Part shown: one piece after another, positions 62,341-64,000 of the stretch
Position numbering within the stretch: the first letter of the stretch is position 1
Layout of the letters: each line of letters starts with the position of its first letter
Assembly (NCBI GenBank): GCA_021442155.1
Contig: CM038214.1
Span: 21,105,808-21,169,807, forward strand
DNA length: 64,000 nucleotides
Reading direction: 5' to 3'
From: Cymbidium sinense
Lineage: Eukaryota > Streptophyta > Magnoliopsida > Asparagales > Orchidaceae
Translations under genes and position numbers: made by a program
The notes under the pieces: generated by a model
What the model was told of the DNA's origin: nothing
The model's input: only the letters and a program-made list of their open reading frames with translations
The model's database searches: none

Positions 62341-62720
62341 TATATGCAGGGCAAGTACCTTAGGCCTCGGCTAGCTGATAAAGAGTGGGATACAATGAAT
62401 ACATGGCCAGAAGTGGGGAGATTTGGGGTGAAGTAAAGTAGGTGTGAGTGTTTGCAATTTGGTAATCCAATCTGGCAGGCCTTGTTAAGACCTTTGCATG
62501 ATTGGGTGATGGAGGTCCTTAGTCACCTTACCACCGATGGGACTTTCAATCAATTTCTACCTACTCAATGGAAAGATGCATTTGCATTCATTCGACCTTT
62601 AAGCTGCTACTGACACTTTTCCAGCAGTGCTAACAATACATATACTGATTGGATTGTTCAAGAAATCCTTTATCAAGTCATGATTATTTTTGATGATCAT
62701 GATCGATTTTAGGGTACCTC
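62341..62720 (+). pseudogene. Endogenous mitovirus-like RNA-dependent RNA polymerase fragment
   Basis: One plus-strand frame runs from about 62341 to 62700, interrupted by TAA at 62434 and TGA at 62611. Between these stops it contains the segments 'RPLHDW' (62488-62505) and 'DGTFNQ' (62536-62553), separated by ten codons. That order and spacing is characteristic of the N-terminal half of the mitovirus polymerase core. Mitoviruses replicate in mitochondria, and fragments of them are known in plant mitochondrial and nuclear genomes. The downstream motifs, including the catalytic GDD, are not readable, and flanking frames decay quickly. It is a dead fossil fragment with no capacity to encode a polymerase. 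Confidence 0.6.
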
Positions 62721-64000
62721 AATAGACCAAAGGAAATAACACTTCTCACCCTCGGGGAAGAGTGTATAATTTCATAAAGGGCACTAAGCTTCAAGATGTG
62801 AACAAATCATATGTGTACATTTATGCAAGATTCGATGCTCTCTTTCTTTTCTTTGTTTTTGTTGAATGGAATAACAGTACCCATCTGCTATGGAAGAGAG
62901 CCTTTTCAAGTGAATGCAATCAGTTTTTGGTTTACTATTATTGCTATTTTAAATGAGAATAGATATACCTTCTTTTCAAAAGAGAGGATCGGGTGTCCCT
63001 AGCCCTAATGAAAGTCCCTTTCCAGATAGAACCTTTTCTTTCTTTTCAAGCAAAGGCACTAATCTCATCAAGTAAGTTGCTCAATTAGCTCTACTTCTTT
63101 TACTTAGTCATGGGATAGGAGGTGAAATTTTTTTCAAGAAGAGAAGCTCGACTCATTTGGACAAGCACCTTCACTTTTTAAAGAAATAGGGAGGGATCCA
63201 AGATGGAATCCATTATACTCAAAACTATGTATGATAAGTAGAGTAAATAGTGTGAAATCTGAATGAGCATGCCCCAAAAGAGGCTGATGAGGATAAGTCA
63301 TTCTATTCTATTAAGGCAGCCTTTGCTTTGGAAAGAGAAAGAGGGGGGATGCAACTTTCAAATAGATTTTTTGTTTTCGTAGACTTATGACCTATGAGAG
63401 AGAAGCAGTGAAGTGCTTTCTAAAAGACTAGACTTCTAATAAAAAGAGTTTAGGACATGCCATGCATTTCTTGAGAGAACAAATACTAGGTTAGCATCGG
63501 GCTAGCTATGTGAACCTCATCCTAACACTTATCTTATGGTCAAGCGGATCCCATCTTCTCCCCAAAAGTAGCACATCTAAAAGCCTCATATTTCAAATTG
63601 TCCTAGTTTAGTTAGCAAGCATATTAAATCTCTTTGATCTGAGGGAATGCTATAGGTGGTTCCATGGTATGAGCTAGCTGCGATACATAAATCGAACGTA
63701 GCTTGTCTAGGAATGAAAGAAAACCTCAAGTTTGAGCCTCGCATCAGGTTTTTGTGATTAGCTTGAGATGTTGATGCCGGTTTGGTTACCATATCCCAAA
63801 AAAGCTTTGGATTTCTTCTTGATCAGCACTTGTAGAGTGTAGGGACTCCTCCATATCCATATCGGATGCAACTCTCTCCATAATCTAAGGCTTTAACTTT
63901 TATTTCAATCTAGCAAAGAAATTTAGGCATTAAAAGGTTTAGAACGCAATAGTATCAGACTTGACTTTTACTGGAACATATGGAAACCCTTTTTCCAAGA
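62721..64000. other. Mitochondrial-like intergenic DNA to the window end
   Basis: Short overlapping frames at 62762-62956 and 62811-63002 are Phe/Leu-rich. They could be decayed continuation of the mitovirus-like fragment, but no motif shows it. The rest has 'ctttcttttcaagcaaagg'-type mitochondrial spacer texture and no recognisable gene. Confidence 0.3.

Overview
The window is nuclear-type DNA of a flowering plant, built almost entirely from dead repeats. The plant assignment rests on four things: TTTAGGG (Arabidopsis-type) telomere-like repeats, L1-type LINEs carrying a C-terminal RNase H, a Tat-lineage Ty3/gypsy pol with a second RNase H before the integrase, and a retrocopy of a plant glycine-rich RNA-binding protein. 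I cannot name the species. I see no intact cellular gene and no tRNA, rRNA or CRISPR array. Most open frames are chance products of low-complexity DNA.

Layout, left to right. 1-1620 is a decayed 3' non-coding piece of a Tat-like retrotransposon, related to 44.2-45.9 kb. 1621-3110 is AT-rich with a degenerate ~340-bp tandem repeat. A short TTTAGGG tract (3237-3313) then meets the poly(T) of LINE A (3314-11333, minus strand). A second TTTAGGG tract (11334-11588) meets the poly(T) of a 5'-truncated retrocopy of a glycine-rich RNA-binding protein (to 12076). A third tract (12077-12179) meets the poly(T) of LINE B (12180-~16820, minus strand). About 24 kb follow of one directional array made of pyrimidine-run/A/G-run units (TTTAG, TTTAGGG, CCTAGGG, CTCAGGG, CCCAGGG). 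Its right end contains two copies of a ~1.77-kb higher-order unit. At 40640/40641 the array stops and a gypsy reverse transcriptase reading frame begins in mid-domain.

40641-43174 is the 3' half of a Tat-type pol, plus strand. Its long 3' non-coding region (43175 to at least ~48170) holds three repeat families: irregular 320-430 bp, then ~178 bp, then ~157 bp units. 48.2-52.1 kb is AT-rich and unassigned. A 100-N scaffold gap (52119-52218) follows. The DNA beyond it has a different character, resembling plant mitochondrial intergenic DNA. It carries relics of an RNase H, a gypsy protease region and a mitovirus-like RNA polymerase fragment (62341-62720).

The most interesting reading is the left 40 kb as a fossil chromosome end or large interstitial telomere. 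Three independent poly(A) retrocopies all sit with poly(T) following the G-rich strand. That is the orientation expected if a telomeric 3' G-overhang, or a nicked G-strand, primed reverse transcription and more telomere-like repeat was added afterwards. The main caveat is that T-to-C variant telomere repeats are also a known nanopore base-calling artefact, so the ~24-kb array needs checking against accurate reads.
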